From NCBI RefSeq assembly GCF_910592395.1, contig NC_088316.1:1984001-2048000 (forward strand): DNA of 64,000 bases, read 5' to 3'. The position numbers and the translations under genes are program-made. Source of the stretch: Lineus longissimus. Its lineage: Eukaryota > Nemertea > Pilidiophora > Heteronemertea > Lineidae. How positions within the stretch are numbered: the first letter of the stretch is position 1; every line of letters begins with the position of its first letter. Shown piece by piece: positions 23,601-35,559 of the stretch. The notes under the pieces were generated by a model. The model had not been told where the DNA came from. It worked only from the letters and a program-made list of their open reading frames with translations, and made no database searches.

Positions 23601-24048
23601 CTGTTGTGGGGCCTTGAAGGAACGCGGCAGTGCTGTCTGCAAGGCTGAGCTACCAAATATTTAACCAGCAAATCATAAATTCATCTTGTGATTTCCAACT
23701 GGAATTCACTAGAGAAGATTTGGCAAGCTGATCCTCCATATTTTACTAGGAGGGATATTATGTGTCTTGATGATTCAAGATTGGGAACTTGGAATTATGC
23801 TCCTTAGCCCCCAAATGGTAGACTCCCAGGGCAGTCCATGGTGTCATCCTGATTTGATCTCTGGGTGACAGGACGAGCCGGTCCAATGCGCGGGATTGTA
23901 CAAAACGGTTGTCTTCCGTCCTTCCAGGAGTATAGGTAAGCTGTGTTAGAACAGTACCCCCTCTGAGGAGTGGTGCTCCTAGTCACTCAACCCTAGGCAA
24001 ACTTCAATAGTGTCTTTTGCTCATCTTTGAGGTTGATGTCTCTTGCAG

Positions 24049-27000
24049 CTATCAAAGCGGCCGTGCTCATTCAGAATTGGTACCGGCGCTACGTGGCCAA
24101 ATTGGAAGCGAAGAGACGCTACACATGGAGTATCTTCCAGACCATTGAGTATGCTGGTGAACAGGATCAGCTCAAGGTACTTATAGTGGGCGTGCAGTGA
24201 CGTCATTTGGGCGTCCATTTTGGATGTCAGTCCATGCCCTTGACCCTGCTGGCGTCGCCAATAAACTGTGCCACGTGGATATGCGTGCTTGCCATGACTC
24301 TCTCAATTTCTCCAATTTTTGCCCCCAGCCCCCTAATTTTGGTGTACACACCATTAAACAGTGTGTATTCAGTGTTTTTGAAAGGCCTGACCATCTAAGT
24401 GCAAACACTCAGAAGTAACGAGTTTCTGAGTCAAAAATTGCTATTTGGTGACTATAATCACTGAAATTTTGAACTTTGCGCCGCAAAAGCCCAGTGTCTT
24501 CCTCTGCACCTGATGGCGTCATTGCCAATAACATGCTTTGTTTGAATCCCTTTTCAGTTGTACAACTTCTTCAATGACATGCTGTTACACCTGAACACGG
24601 ATGACGGCGGGAAGAATCTGGCGTCAGTGATTACAGCGGGACACCGACCTTTGGCAAAAAGTAAGTACGCAGATAAAATGTGTCTCAGGACTTTTTTCAG
24701 GCAGCTGGTTGGTCAGATAAAACAGTACAAACATGCCAAGTTTCATAGACTCATCAGGTTTTATCGACCTTATGAAAGCAGTGAATGATAAAGTTTTTGA
24801 ACCGATTCACTCTGCCACCTGCACAACCTCGTCACAATCACCATCTGGGGGCGACATGGACTGATTTTTCAATATATGGCGCCGTCAAATGATTTTAGAT
24901 GGACCTTGTTCCCAGGTACCCCAGATCTTGTCCCCAGTAGCCCCTCTCATATAAGAATCTGTCTGTTTGTTATCAGTCATCGTCTTTTAACACGATTTTG
25001 TTTCTCTACTTCAAAAATTGATAAAGATTCCGGTAAGATTTTCGTCATTTTTTTTCGTCATTTTCTTAAATAGTTTTATAACCTGCTTAAATTGCTGCTA
25101 CAGATTTATTGAGTGAATCCAGTGATTTTATGGAAATGTGTCATAATTGAGGTGATGCTAATAGCTACTGTGTTTGTCAGTTGCTACGCAGGACCGTGTT
25201 CTAGCGGTATTTGTCGCATATTTAATTCAATTTGCATGCACTCGCCAATTACGTTGCACGATTTTAATGCATTTTTAACAGACTTTTTATCATTTTGATA
25301 TCATTCAGTGTTACTAATTTCATTAATGAATGCAAGCGCATGAAGTGATTTATAGAGGGTGTTGGACGCAACTGCTGTAGTGCTTAAACGTCTTGCTTTA
25401 TAGAAGTTCTTCACCTGAACTTAAGAAAAATATTGAGTTGCAGGTTGGACCCCGTCAGTAGGTCTTTCCAGCTCGGCTGGTTGGTAAGCCACCAGCTAGT
25501 AGAATATAGGGTAATATTGGGTGCAAACTGCCTTCTCACCAGGCACCTGGCATTAGAGATATGAGTTTGGAGGTAAAGAGTGTCCTATGAACCAAATGTG
25601 GCTGGCTCTTTCATTCTTTTTTGAGACATTAATTGTACCTCTTTACCGTATCATATGTGATTACATCTATCTTTGCCAAAAACAAGACGTTAATTCCGAT
25701 TAAACTGAGCGAGTACATTTTGCCGTAATTTGCGATTTTCTTTGTGATTCAGAATTTGAAAGTATCGATGAAGAGGATGAGGAGTTATTGAAGAAGACCG
25801 ACCCTGCTAGTATTAAAATTGAACACTCATACAAGGGACCCCACCTCCAGTTCCCATTGACGACGGCGCACCTGGATGCTCTCGTTGAGGGATTCAGAAG
25901 CAAACATGTAAGGTTTGGGACATAACGTCTCCAGGGCTTTGCCAATGCCATATAGCTCCCCCTTTTTCGTGCCAAAAATTCATTTGAATCTGATGGTTGA
26001 TTGTGTTGACAGGTATTCTCTCCACATCAGATTGGGGTAGAGCCCTGCGGAGAAATTCGTAACATGATGTGGAACCTCCCTGAGCCAACACCTCTGTCAG
26101 CAGGACATCCTGTCTGTTGAAGAAATTGCTTTTGGTCCTGAATGGGGCATTTACATTGAATTCAACCTCTGTAGTCAGGACACCTCTCTATCAAGGACAG
26201 CACATGTCAGGCCCAAGGGTATCCTGAATAGAGAGTTTCTACTGTATCACAGCCTCAACCATTGCAATTCACACCAATTTTTAAATCTTTTTCGTTTCAG
26301 AAACTCCATGCCAAATACGTATTGGAACTTCTCCATGAAACTCGCAAGGTTCTCCGTGAGCGGGGAAACATCTATCATGCCTCGACTGCCATTGCCAAAC
26401 AGATGACGGTGTGTGGGGACCTCCACGGCAAGATGGATGATCTCTTCATGATCTTTTATAAGGTAATTTTGATGTTTTCAGTTTTAGCCCCCTGGTGGTA
26501 AAATCAGGAATCGAACTGGACTGAAGTTAATATTGTTTGCGAATGTGAAGCGCTTTGAGTCAGTAGGCAGTACAGTGAAAAGCGCTGTATAAGTACTCAT
26601 TGTTATTGATTTGTAAATATCGTCTTTCAGAATGGTCTTCCAAGCTCCAGCAATCCGTATGTCTTCAACGGAGACTTTGTAGATCGAGGTCCTCACTCCA
26701 TCGAAACAGCTATGCTGCTCTTTGCCTGCCTTCTAGTCCACCCTCAGGATGTGTACATAAACCGAGGGAACCACGAAGACCATATCATGAACCTCAGGTA
26801 GGAAACATTGTCACCTTGGACAAGTCACTTTACGTCCATCAAGCGCACATATTGATTTAAATTGCAGGGAGTGTCGTTTGCTGAGCACTTTTGTCACTTG
26901 AGAGACGATGTTGCTGATGATGCAATTTGCCGGGTACCCTAAGTGGGTGTAACGCTAAAGGGCCTGATGTCGCTTTCAGAAAAGATCTGAACTTTGAAAT

Positions 27001-30000
27001 AGCAGTACATGTTGGTGCCTATTTTTTGCCGCAAGAGACGAGTCACAGTTGAAAAGAGGGGATATGTCATGGTGACTATGATGATGAGATAACAGTTTCT
27101 TATCTATGGAAGTTTCATCTTTGAAGTTTTTACAAAATTGAAGTTGGAGCGAAATATTAGCACACTTTTCTGAAAGTTATTGGCAATGTTTTCTTTTTGC
27201 AGATATGGTTTTATCAAAGAGATTATGTCGAAATATAAGGTGAGTCTGACATTTACAGACAAGATAACTTTGAAACTAGGGCTCAAAGTGTAATTTTTAA
27301 TCAGAGTATACAGCCTATAATCAACCTTAGGAAAAATTGCACACTGTTCCTTTCCCTTGAGGATTGATTTCTATTCAAATAGCTGACATTTCTTTAATCT
27401 TTTCATGAGCAGCCTATTCCTTTTTACTCAGGATGAAAAATGTTTATTTTCCATTTGCAGGAACATGCAACAAAAATAGCCCGCCTTTTTGAAGATGTGT
27501 TCAGTTGGTTACCATTGGCGACGGTGATTGACAGCAAGATTCTCGTCTGTCATGGCGGCATCTCGGATCGAACGGACCTGGATATGATACGACTGATCGA
27601 CCGCCACAAATATGCCTCGATCTTGCGGCCGCCATTGACTGACGATGACAGTGAAGATGGATCGCGTGGAGCCACGAGGCAAAAAGTATTGGAGGAGTGG
27701 AGACAGGTTGGAATATTACTCAAAACTACAGAAAGCCTGCAGCACACAATTGACGGCACTATGAAACTATTTCTTTCACTCTTTCAGTGTGGTTATTCTT
27801 TCCAGTTAGTTTGCAGCAATTCCCAGCAGATATACTGGTGTCATTGTGTCTATTTGTTCTAAAACACATGTGTTAAATCTATTGAAAAGCTATTTTGTGT
27901 GTTTTTCTAGGTCCTGGATATCCTATGGAGTGACCCCAAGTCCCAGCCAGGTTGTAAACCCAACACGTTCCGAGGAGGAGGTAGCTACTTTGGCCCGGAT
28001 ATCACGAAGATGGTCTTGCGGAAACACGACTTATCGTTACTCATCAGGTCTCATGAGTGTAAACTTGAGGGCTATGAATTTGATCATGATAACTTGGTAA
28101 GAGTGTGCTCCTGAAGACTGATTTTAGGATAAAAAGTATTCGCATATGACAAACTGAGTTAACGTATACACTAAATTAACATGCGATGATCGGGAAAATT
28201 GATACATGCACTAATTGTCAAGAGGTCTCTAGTTTGATCCCCACTGCCGGCGTGAGACTCTGGGCAGGTCTCTTTGCGTTACATGCCTCACTCCACCCAG
28301 GGCTTAAAATGGTTACCAGTCAGAAGTACTCAGGTTGTAACACTGATTTCAGAGCAGCTCATGTGAGTTCTACTGATAGGTTTCAGCTTAGACTTGGGAA
28401 TAAATGAAAAGTGCTTTAAGAATGTAGTACATTACAAAGCACTTTATAAGAACTTATATTTGTTTATTTGTTTATGTCTGTCTTCTCTTGCTCCAGGTGC
28501 TAACAGTCTTCTCTGCCTCCAATTATTACGAGGAGGGCAGTAACAAGGGGGCCTACGTGAAGTTCGGCACGGACCTCCAGCCCCACCTCATTCAGTATAT
28601 GTCTTCGAAACAAACGGGGAGAAAACTAACCATCACACAAAGGTACAGTAGAATCTCTCTATCAGGGACACCCTCGGGACTGACAAGTGCAGTCCTTCAT
28701 AGAGAAGTGTCCGTATTATATAGCAGTCAAATTTCAAGAATGAGTGTGTCTGAATAAAAATACTTGATAGCCAAAAGGTGGCAGTATCGGCATTCCATAA
28801 CAAAAAACAGAACTGTATTCTACTCTGTAGCGGCTTTAGCTGTACCAGGTCTGTAAGTGTACCACTTTACCTTACCTACATTATACTTGTTTGAATATGG
28901 TACTTGGATAATTTGGTCAGTGCTTTAATAGTTAAACTTGTCGATGTGGTGCTCATTTGAGACAACCTTGCCGAGCGTGAAGCACTGCTGGCGGAGCAAA
29001 CTAGTTCAAACACCTCATGTGGGATCCTTATCTTTGCATTTAGTTCATACTCATTATGATTTCTAACTTTATCATTTTCTGTCTCTGATGATAGGAATGG
29101 GTAATGCCAGCTGATCATCGTTCTCCTAGAAATGAATAGGGTGTCTCGGAGATATTCATTTCATCAAAGTCTCCAATAAATCTAAGTTCTTCGCCCGTCT
29201 CGGAAAGTTCGTATCAAGAAGCTTTTCTGAAGTTGGAACAGGCACATGTCCTGCCTGTGTAAAAGGCCTAAATTTGCAATGAACAGCGTGGTGTCTTTAT
29301 TGAAAATTTGAAATCTGTAATCAAATTTGAAAATTTCCTTCAGGGTTTTTTCTGAAAATTTGTATCGTAGAATTTGATGAAATGAATATTGGGGTACCTT
29401 CTATGTTGTCTGTCTTAAAAACAAACCTATTTAGATGAAGAGAGTTTAGACAAACAAGTAATTAGTATGAGCAGCCCTTAGGCTACTATTGTAACACAAA
29501 ACCTTTCCCTCCGCTACCCCTCACTGCTTTTAACCCCATATACCACATACCACATACCACCTACAGAATTGCAAAACACCTCCACAATCCACATACATAG
29601 TCGATGGGCAGATGATGCCATCCAATAGGACTATCTTAAGTGTAATAATGTTATTGCAAGCAGAAGATACTATCTTGACAACAAAGTTTTTGGGTCGTTA
29701 AGTCACTCATCTGTGGAGCACAATAGCGGTGTTGCTTCATTGCTATTGCTATCACTATCACTTCAAATAATATGAGACTGACTTAAGAAATAGCTTGACG
29801 GAACTTTAACCTGGTCTTCCTGCATAAAAAGGTGAAGAAATGCATTGTACGACAGGGTACTTGTCATCCTAAACTACCTTGGTACGCATGTTACTTGTCA
29901 TCATAAACTACCATAGTACATTTACTTGCCATCATAAACTACCATAGCACCAGTCATCCTAAACTACCTTGGTATGCATATCACGTCATCATAATCTACC

Positions 30001-32795
30001 TTGGTATGCATATCACTTGTCAATCTACCTTGGTGTGCATATCACTTGTCATCATAATCTACCATAGTAGGCCTACTTGTTTGTCATCATAAACTACCAA
30101 GTACTTGTCATCATAAACTACCATAGCACCAGTCATCCTAAACTACCTTGGTATGCATATCACTTGTCATCATAATCTACCATAGTAGACCTACTTGTTT
30201 GTCATCATAAACTACCAAGTACTTGTCATCATAAACTACCATAGCACCAGTCATCCTAAATTACCTTGGTATGCATATCACTTGTCATCATAATCTACCA
30301 TAGTAGGCCTACTTGTTTGTCATCATAAACTACCAAGTACTTGTCATCATAAACTACCAAGTACTTGTCATCATAAACTACCATAGCACCAGTCATCCTA
30401 AATTACCTTGGTATGCATATCACTTGTCATCATAATCTACCATAGTAGGCCTACTTGTTTGTCATCATAAACTACCAAGTACTTGTCATCATAAACTACC
30501 ATAGCACCAGTCATCCTAAATTACCTTGGTATGCATATCACTTGTCATCATAATCTACCATAGTAGGCCTACTTGTTTGACATCATAAACTACCAAGTAC
30601 TTGTCATCATAAACTACCATAGCACCAGTCATCCTAAACTACCTTGGTATGCATTTCACTTGTCATCATAATCTACCATAGTAGACCTACTTGTTTGTCA
30701 TCATAAACTACCAAGTACTTGTCATCATAAACTACCATAGCACCAGTCATCCTAAACTACTTTGGTATGCATATCACTTGTCATCATAATCTACCATAGT
30801 AGGCCTACTTGTTTGACATCATAAACTACCAAGTAATGTCATCATAAACAACGTAACTTCATGGTTTATGAGAAACAGCTTAGTGTGGAACTTTGAGTCA
30901 ATTAGCCCAAAAAATGCTTGATGTGTATTCAGAGTAGGACAAGGGGGATTACCAGGGGAATAATTATCAGGGACACTGCTCCAAGAAATCATTATGTCAT
31001 TTTACCCTGCTGTTATTGTCCCTGACATCTGACAGGTTCAATATTCCCGTCTGATTTCAGACTGTCTAACGTTGAGGAATCTGCAATCCGAGACCTCAGG
31101 GAGAAAATCTGCGCTTACCAGTCACAGCTTGAGGAGGAGTTCAAGAAGTATGACAACAATCACAAAGGTTCGTATGACCCAACCATAGTTACAGTGCAGT
31201 GGTTCACATGCCTTACTGTATAACATTGAGGAGTCTGCAATTCGAGAAGTGTCTTGTTTTTCAATTCCAAACTCATTAGAAATCGGACCCTTTGCAAATG
31301 TTTATAAAGTAAACCTGGTTTTGCTTCATTAAGTATCGTTTTCGCAGCATAAAATTAGGGTTTGCGGTCGTTGTCTGACAGGTTCTGTGCAGTAACACTT
31401 TATTTGATTACATGTATTTCTAGGTCTGATCAAGATTGCAGATTGGTGTACTGCCATGGAAGAGGTGCTATGTTTTAACCTACCGTGGCGCACCCTCCGC
31501 CCGCAACTTGCCAAGGCAAACAAAGCCGGACTCATTCAGTATGCATCCACATTCGAACAGTTCAAGATTAAGAACAAATTCAGCGACGTAAGTATTGATG
31601 GAGGGGCTTCAGCTGGAGCTGTCAATTGGACGAAAACCTTGGCAAGGCAGCTTGGTTTTGGCCTATAAACTCTCCCCTAGTTGTGTTGGGTTAGACAACC
31701 AATACCTCCTGTTCTACATCAGATGGCGCTGAAAGTGTAACACTTGCAGCCCCATCTTTTGGCCAAAAATACCTTCCCCACCAGCCGCTTATTTTCTCTA
31801 AAGGCTTCAACATTAAAACAACAGAAACACCATCTTCAAGATGATGAAGGAACTTGCTCATGCGTTAGAACCAGCTCTAAAGTGATTCTGAATCGGGAGT
31901 TCTATGAGGGGGTCAGGAGTGCTGAAAAGGAGGTCAGTTTGGTTACTTTTGGTCACTTTTCAATTCAATTCATGTTGCAGGGAGGACAGACAGTGACAGA
32001 GGCGTTGTATAGGAACAGAGACAACCTGGAGATGATCTTCAGAGCGATAGACAAAGATAACTCAGGTCAGCTCTCACACTCTCTGGCAAAAACCTCCAAG
32101 GAAAACAGTAATAATCTATGTCTTCTGACATTTGCTAGATATCTTCTTCACATTCTCTCCCAATATGGTCAGTCCTGTTTTTAGTAGTTTTGACTGGATT
32201 GAGTGTTGAGATACGTAATGCCGTGGTTAGGCCCCATGTTTCCACGGCCCAGCACAGCAATTTTGTTGTCATATGAGAGTTTTCGTTCTCCCAGACTGGT
32301 TGCCGGCCAAGACTAAGGAGATCAGTCTCCCCCAGTTTGCAAGATTAACATGATGAGCATGAAAAAACAGTTTAAACAATGTTAGTACTGGTTGCACCTC
32401 AGTCCAATTTCAAAGAGTGAATATCGCAGGTGAAACAATTTATCATACTTCGTTAATTTCTTCCAGGTGTCATCTCGATGGACGAATTTGAAAACGCTTG
32501 TAATGTGCTAAGCCAACACACGGGGGCGCCTCTTCAACAGGAAAGTGTCCACGATCTTGCCAGAAGCATCGACATAAACAAAGACGGATTCATAGACTTT
32601 AATGAATTTCTCGAGGCGTTCCGATTGGTCAATATCGACCATAGGAACAGCCTTACGTTAAGTAAACCAAGTGTGCAATCGGACGGTACGATCGGTGATG
32701 GAACGCCGAGTAAGCAAGGACTGTCACCGACACCGACGAAATCGACACCGTCAATTAGTACGACGGAAGTAGTGATCAACGCCGGCGAGAGATAA
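24049..32795 (+). CDS. PPEF: Ser/Thr protein phosphatase with EF-hands (PPEF/rdgC), 5' exon unresolved
   Basis: Calcium/calmodulin-linked phosphatase; the Drosophila homologue rdgC dephosphorylates rhodopsin. Thirteen exons join in phase: 24049-24176, 24558-24660, 25753-25907, 26301-26462, 26631-26797, 27203-27239, 27461-27706, 27911-28096, 28497-28642, 31061-31167, 31424-31587, 31981-32065, 32467-32795, all GT-AG, about 671 residues. An IQ motif ([20 protein letters not shown]) comes first. Then the PPP catalytic core follows: CGDLHGK, GDFVDRG, RGNHED, HGGIS, IRSHEC and [12 protein letters not shown], so all metal and phosphate-binding motifs are intact. Two C-terminal EF-hand loops follow: DKDNSGVISMDE (split by the last intron) and [12 protein letters not shown]. 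The C-tail is Ser/Thr-rich. Length fits the family (about 650-750). The first exon is missing: it must end one base into a codon. Candidates are 13852-13885, or one nearer 23.5 kb. Read-through upstream of 31981 is open back to 31744, so a longer alternative exon is possible. Confidence 0.95.
25440..25550 (+). mobile_element. Partial tRNA-derived SINE in a PPEF intron
   Basis: ctttccagctcggctggttg, gtaagccaccagct and gcaaactgccttctcaccag closely match the body of the SINE at 63858-64000. The tRNA-like head is mostly missing, so this is 5' truncated. Confidence 0.7.
26162..26251. mobile_element. pogo/mariner-like MITE in a PPEF intron
   Basis: ggacacctctctatcaagga … caagggtatcctgaatagag … tctactgta follows the same family order as the copy at 32886-32972, about 90 bp. 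It shares the ctctctat/gagaggt inverted ends. Confidence 0.7.
26520..26620 (+). mobile_element. SINE 3' tail in a PPEF intron
   Basis: gtgaagcgctttgagtcagt … gtgaaaagcgctgtataagt actcattgttatt matches the tail seen at 28400-28480 and is akin to the LINE tail near 1270-1347. It occupies most of the 168-bp intron 26463-26630 and ends about 10 bases before the splice acceptor. Confidence 0.6.
28225..28480 (+). mobile_element. tRNA-derived SINE with LINE-like tail, in a PPEF intron
   Basis: B-box-like agtttgatcccc at about 28231, then the same body blocks as 3786-4040 (gagactct, caggtctctttg, gttacatgcct, cacccagg, gtcagaagt). The 3' end, aagtgctttaag … aaagcactttataagaactt, resembles the CR1/L2-like LINE tail at 1262-1347. 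Confidence 0.7.
28643..28757 (+). mobile_element. MITE abutting a PPEF 5' splice site
   Basis: Begins gtacagtagaatctctctat directly after the exon end at 28642 and continues cagggacaccctcgggactg acaagtgcagtccttcatag. This is the TACAGTRGAACCTCTCTA terminal repeat of the family at 32886-32972 (opposite orientation). The intron's gt-acag donor is formed by the first bases of the element. Confidence 0.7.
29870..30850. repeat. 118-bp minisatellite in a PPEF intron, about 7-8 copies
   Basis: The marker caccagtcatcct recurs at 118-bp spacing (near 30130, 30248, 30390, 30508, 30626 and 30744). One interval has an extra 24-bp sub-unit (aagtacttgtcatcataaac). Units are built from shorter gtcatcataaactaccat blocks, so a short repeat was amplified into a higher-order repeat. 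It lies in the intron 28643-31060. Confidence 0.93.
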
Positions 32796-32885
32796 CAGGT
32801 CATCATAACTGCTCAAAGTATTCGATGACGAAATATGAATGGATTCCGTTCCGATGGATGTCTGAATTCTTTGTTTCCACTCGAT

Positions 32886-32972
32886 TTGACCTCTCTAATC
32901 AGGACACCTCTCTGTTAAGGACATCATGTCAGTCTCAAGGGTGTCCTTATTAGAGAGGTTCTACTGTATATG
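32886..32972. mobile_element. pogo/mariner-like MITE in the PPEF 3' UTR
   Basis: atttgacctctctaatcagg acacctctctgttaagg … caagggtgtccttattagag aggttctactgta. The right end reads on the minus strand as TACAGTAGAACCTCTCTAAT. It lies 90 bases after the stop codon, within the likely transcript. Confidence 0.75.
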
Positions 32973-33205
32973 AATTAGCACCACGGGTTGGAACTGGTTT
33001 AATGAACATCGCGGCTGCCCTTGGGTACTTTGCTGTTCGAAGTTCTAGTTGCATTTTGAATTTGAACTGACCATCCTTATATTGCCTTATTGTGTGCCAT
33101 GTAAATGAAGAGGCAATCTTAAAGGCCTAGGCTGTCTGTATACATGTTTTTACCTGTCCCACAGGTAAATATAGAATGTAGAAATATTCGCTTCATGAAA
33201 ATATA

Positions 33206-33211
33206 AATAAA
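33206..33211 (+). terminator. Poly(A) signal of PPEF
   Basis: AATAAA about 410 bases after the stop codon at 32793-32795. It is the first canonical signal downstream and gives a 3' UTR of about 0.4 kb. Confidence 0.7.
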
Positions 33212-35559
33212 CATTGCCGCTGTACAGTAAAAAGACCTGTCAACGTTATAAAAATTGACCTTTATTGTACATTATCTACATCAGTGCACACAACAGCAAT
33301 GTTACAATTGTATTAATTACATATTTACATCATCAAGATTTCAAATTTAGATAAACCTTTAAGCCCTACTTGCGATTAATCTCTTCAAAACCTAGTTAAT
33401 TGATGTGGTTATAGTTTACATCCAAAGCCGTATGTAAATATTTTGAAATCTATTTTTCTATATATATGCATGTTCAATGTTTTCGTCATCAATACCGAGT
33501 TGTAGTACCTGGTATTAATTAAAGATAAACAGAGCGAATTTCCATATTGACTGGTAATCTAAAAACCACAAGTGGCAAAACGAGTGGCAGTTGAATGAGG
33601 TAAAGTGTATACTTTGGTCTTGAAGTTGACTGTTCTTCCCTTGAACCAGATTTATAATATAAAGGTAAACCGACTTTGTTTATCATGGTGTCACCCCTGA
33701 TGAAAGGGCAGCCAGAATGGGCTTAAGAGACAGTCTATGCTTCCAAACTCTTATTTCTAGTGACAGGCACCTGGTGAGAAGCCTGTGGATGGAATAGGGC
33801 CTCTGGAGGGAGTGATACTCTTCATCTTGTGATGCTGTAAAAAATAAACTCTGGCTCACATGGCCGTTTGGTGGCTCAGGCATAAGCCCACAGCTGGTCG
33901 TAATCAAATTAACAGCGCAAGTTTAGGCCTAATGTGTTTGTCCCGGCACAAAAATATCAAGTATTGCAGATACAGGGAATAGTTGATATTGTAAATAACT
34001 AGTACTTAGTACTTGAGGATGGACTTGAAAACTTCTTGAAACAGTGAATATAATTGATATTGTAAGTAAATAATAATTTTGGAGAACAAAGCAGCCCATC
34101 ATTTAAAATGGGCTGTAGAACTTCTTCCAGGGTCGGTCGGGCTGCAGTTGGCAAATGGGATTTGACAAAGAATTCTCCTTAAAATCAAAAGGTAAAAATG
34201 CTACGTTTTAAAATGTTATGCGTTCTTGTTCGTGAGGTTGTTATCTATTTATGCATGCAGTTTTAATCTGTGTTGTTTTCATAATATTTGTTTTTAATTT
34301 TTGTTTATTTTTATTCACAGGTTCAGTTAGGTTTTAAAAATGCTCAGCACACAATCGTGCCATGTAAATACTTGTATACAAATTAGATAAGTTATGGACG
34401 CAATCAGTGAGCTCCCTTACAAAAAGTGTCCTCATCTCACTTCGTCAACCATTTCACACATGAAGCTTATTTTGAATTCACATGGGTGACATTTTCATAA
34501 GGGCTGGGCAAAATGAAGGGCAATTGGTGGACGATGTATAGCTCAAGTATGTACCAATGAATAGCTTGTAGTCCCTTGGGGGACCCTGAATACCCCCCTG
34601 GAATCCTTCAGTGTGGACCATATTGATGTCGCGGGGAAGAAAAGTCCATTGTGGTCAAGGTGTGGTCACTTTCATGATACCTTGTTAGCTGAGGAAAGGA
34701 CCGCAAGTTTTCAATATCATACGTGTACATCTTGCCTTTTCACTTCTGTAATAACCAAATGTTTAAGAGAGGCATGATAACTGTAGTGTTCATCGCATGT
34801 TGGAACACTCTTGGTCTTCATACTGGAGGTTACTCCACTCACTTTTAGTGTATTATATTAGCGGAGGGTACCTCATGAGGCTGTATATCCAAAGACTGTC
34901 AGCTTGTCTAACTTTTCCTTCTGTGTTCCTGTGTGACCTTGTGACGCAACACACACAAAATTACCTCTTGTAATTAGCTCATAACCTTTAAATTGAACCT
35001 TTGGTTGGTTTAGCAGACGTTCACGATGATTGTACCATGGAATCTTTGGATATTTCATTGTCTCAATAGCATGTTCCCTGGTACAAGCATGGGAACATCC
35101 AATAAGCCAAACAAATGTTTATTTTGTTCATAAAGCATATCAAGGGAACATGGAACATTACAAGGAAAAACGCCACTAGTGAATAGTCTTTGGATACAGC
35201 CCAATTGGCAGTGCCTAGCCAGGTGATGACGGAAAGACACACAAGTTTCCAGGACAGCCTGTCTGCTCGAAATCACAACACAGAAATCTCAGCATTGACG
35301 TCTTTGCAACACTGGCTGCACACATTGCAATACCAGGCCCATATTGAATCACCTGTTAGCATCACCACCACTGTTAATTAGTTGACTCACAAATGATGAT
35401 TTGAGAATGACTGTGCTGTACATAATACACATTTATGTTATTTATCCTGTTTATTACTTATGAATTTTATCCAACAGTTCTCAATAAAGCAGTATTCATT
35501 CAAATTATATCAGATCTTTGTTTGTATATGCTAAAGAGTGTGACAATCTCACCGCCTTG
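33212..35559. other. Intergenic region without gene
   Basis: About 2.3 kb. AT-rich at 33240-34350. No supportable exon, RNA gene or clear repeat array. Confidence 0.5.
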
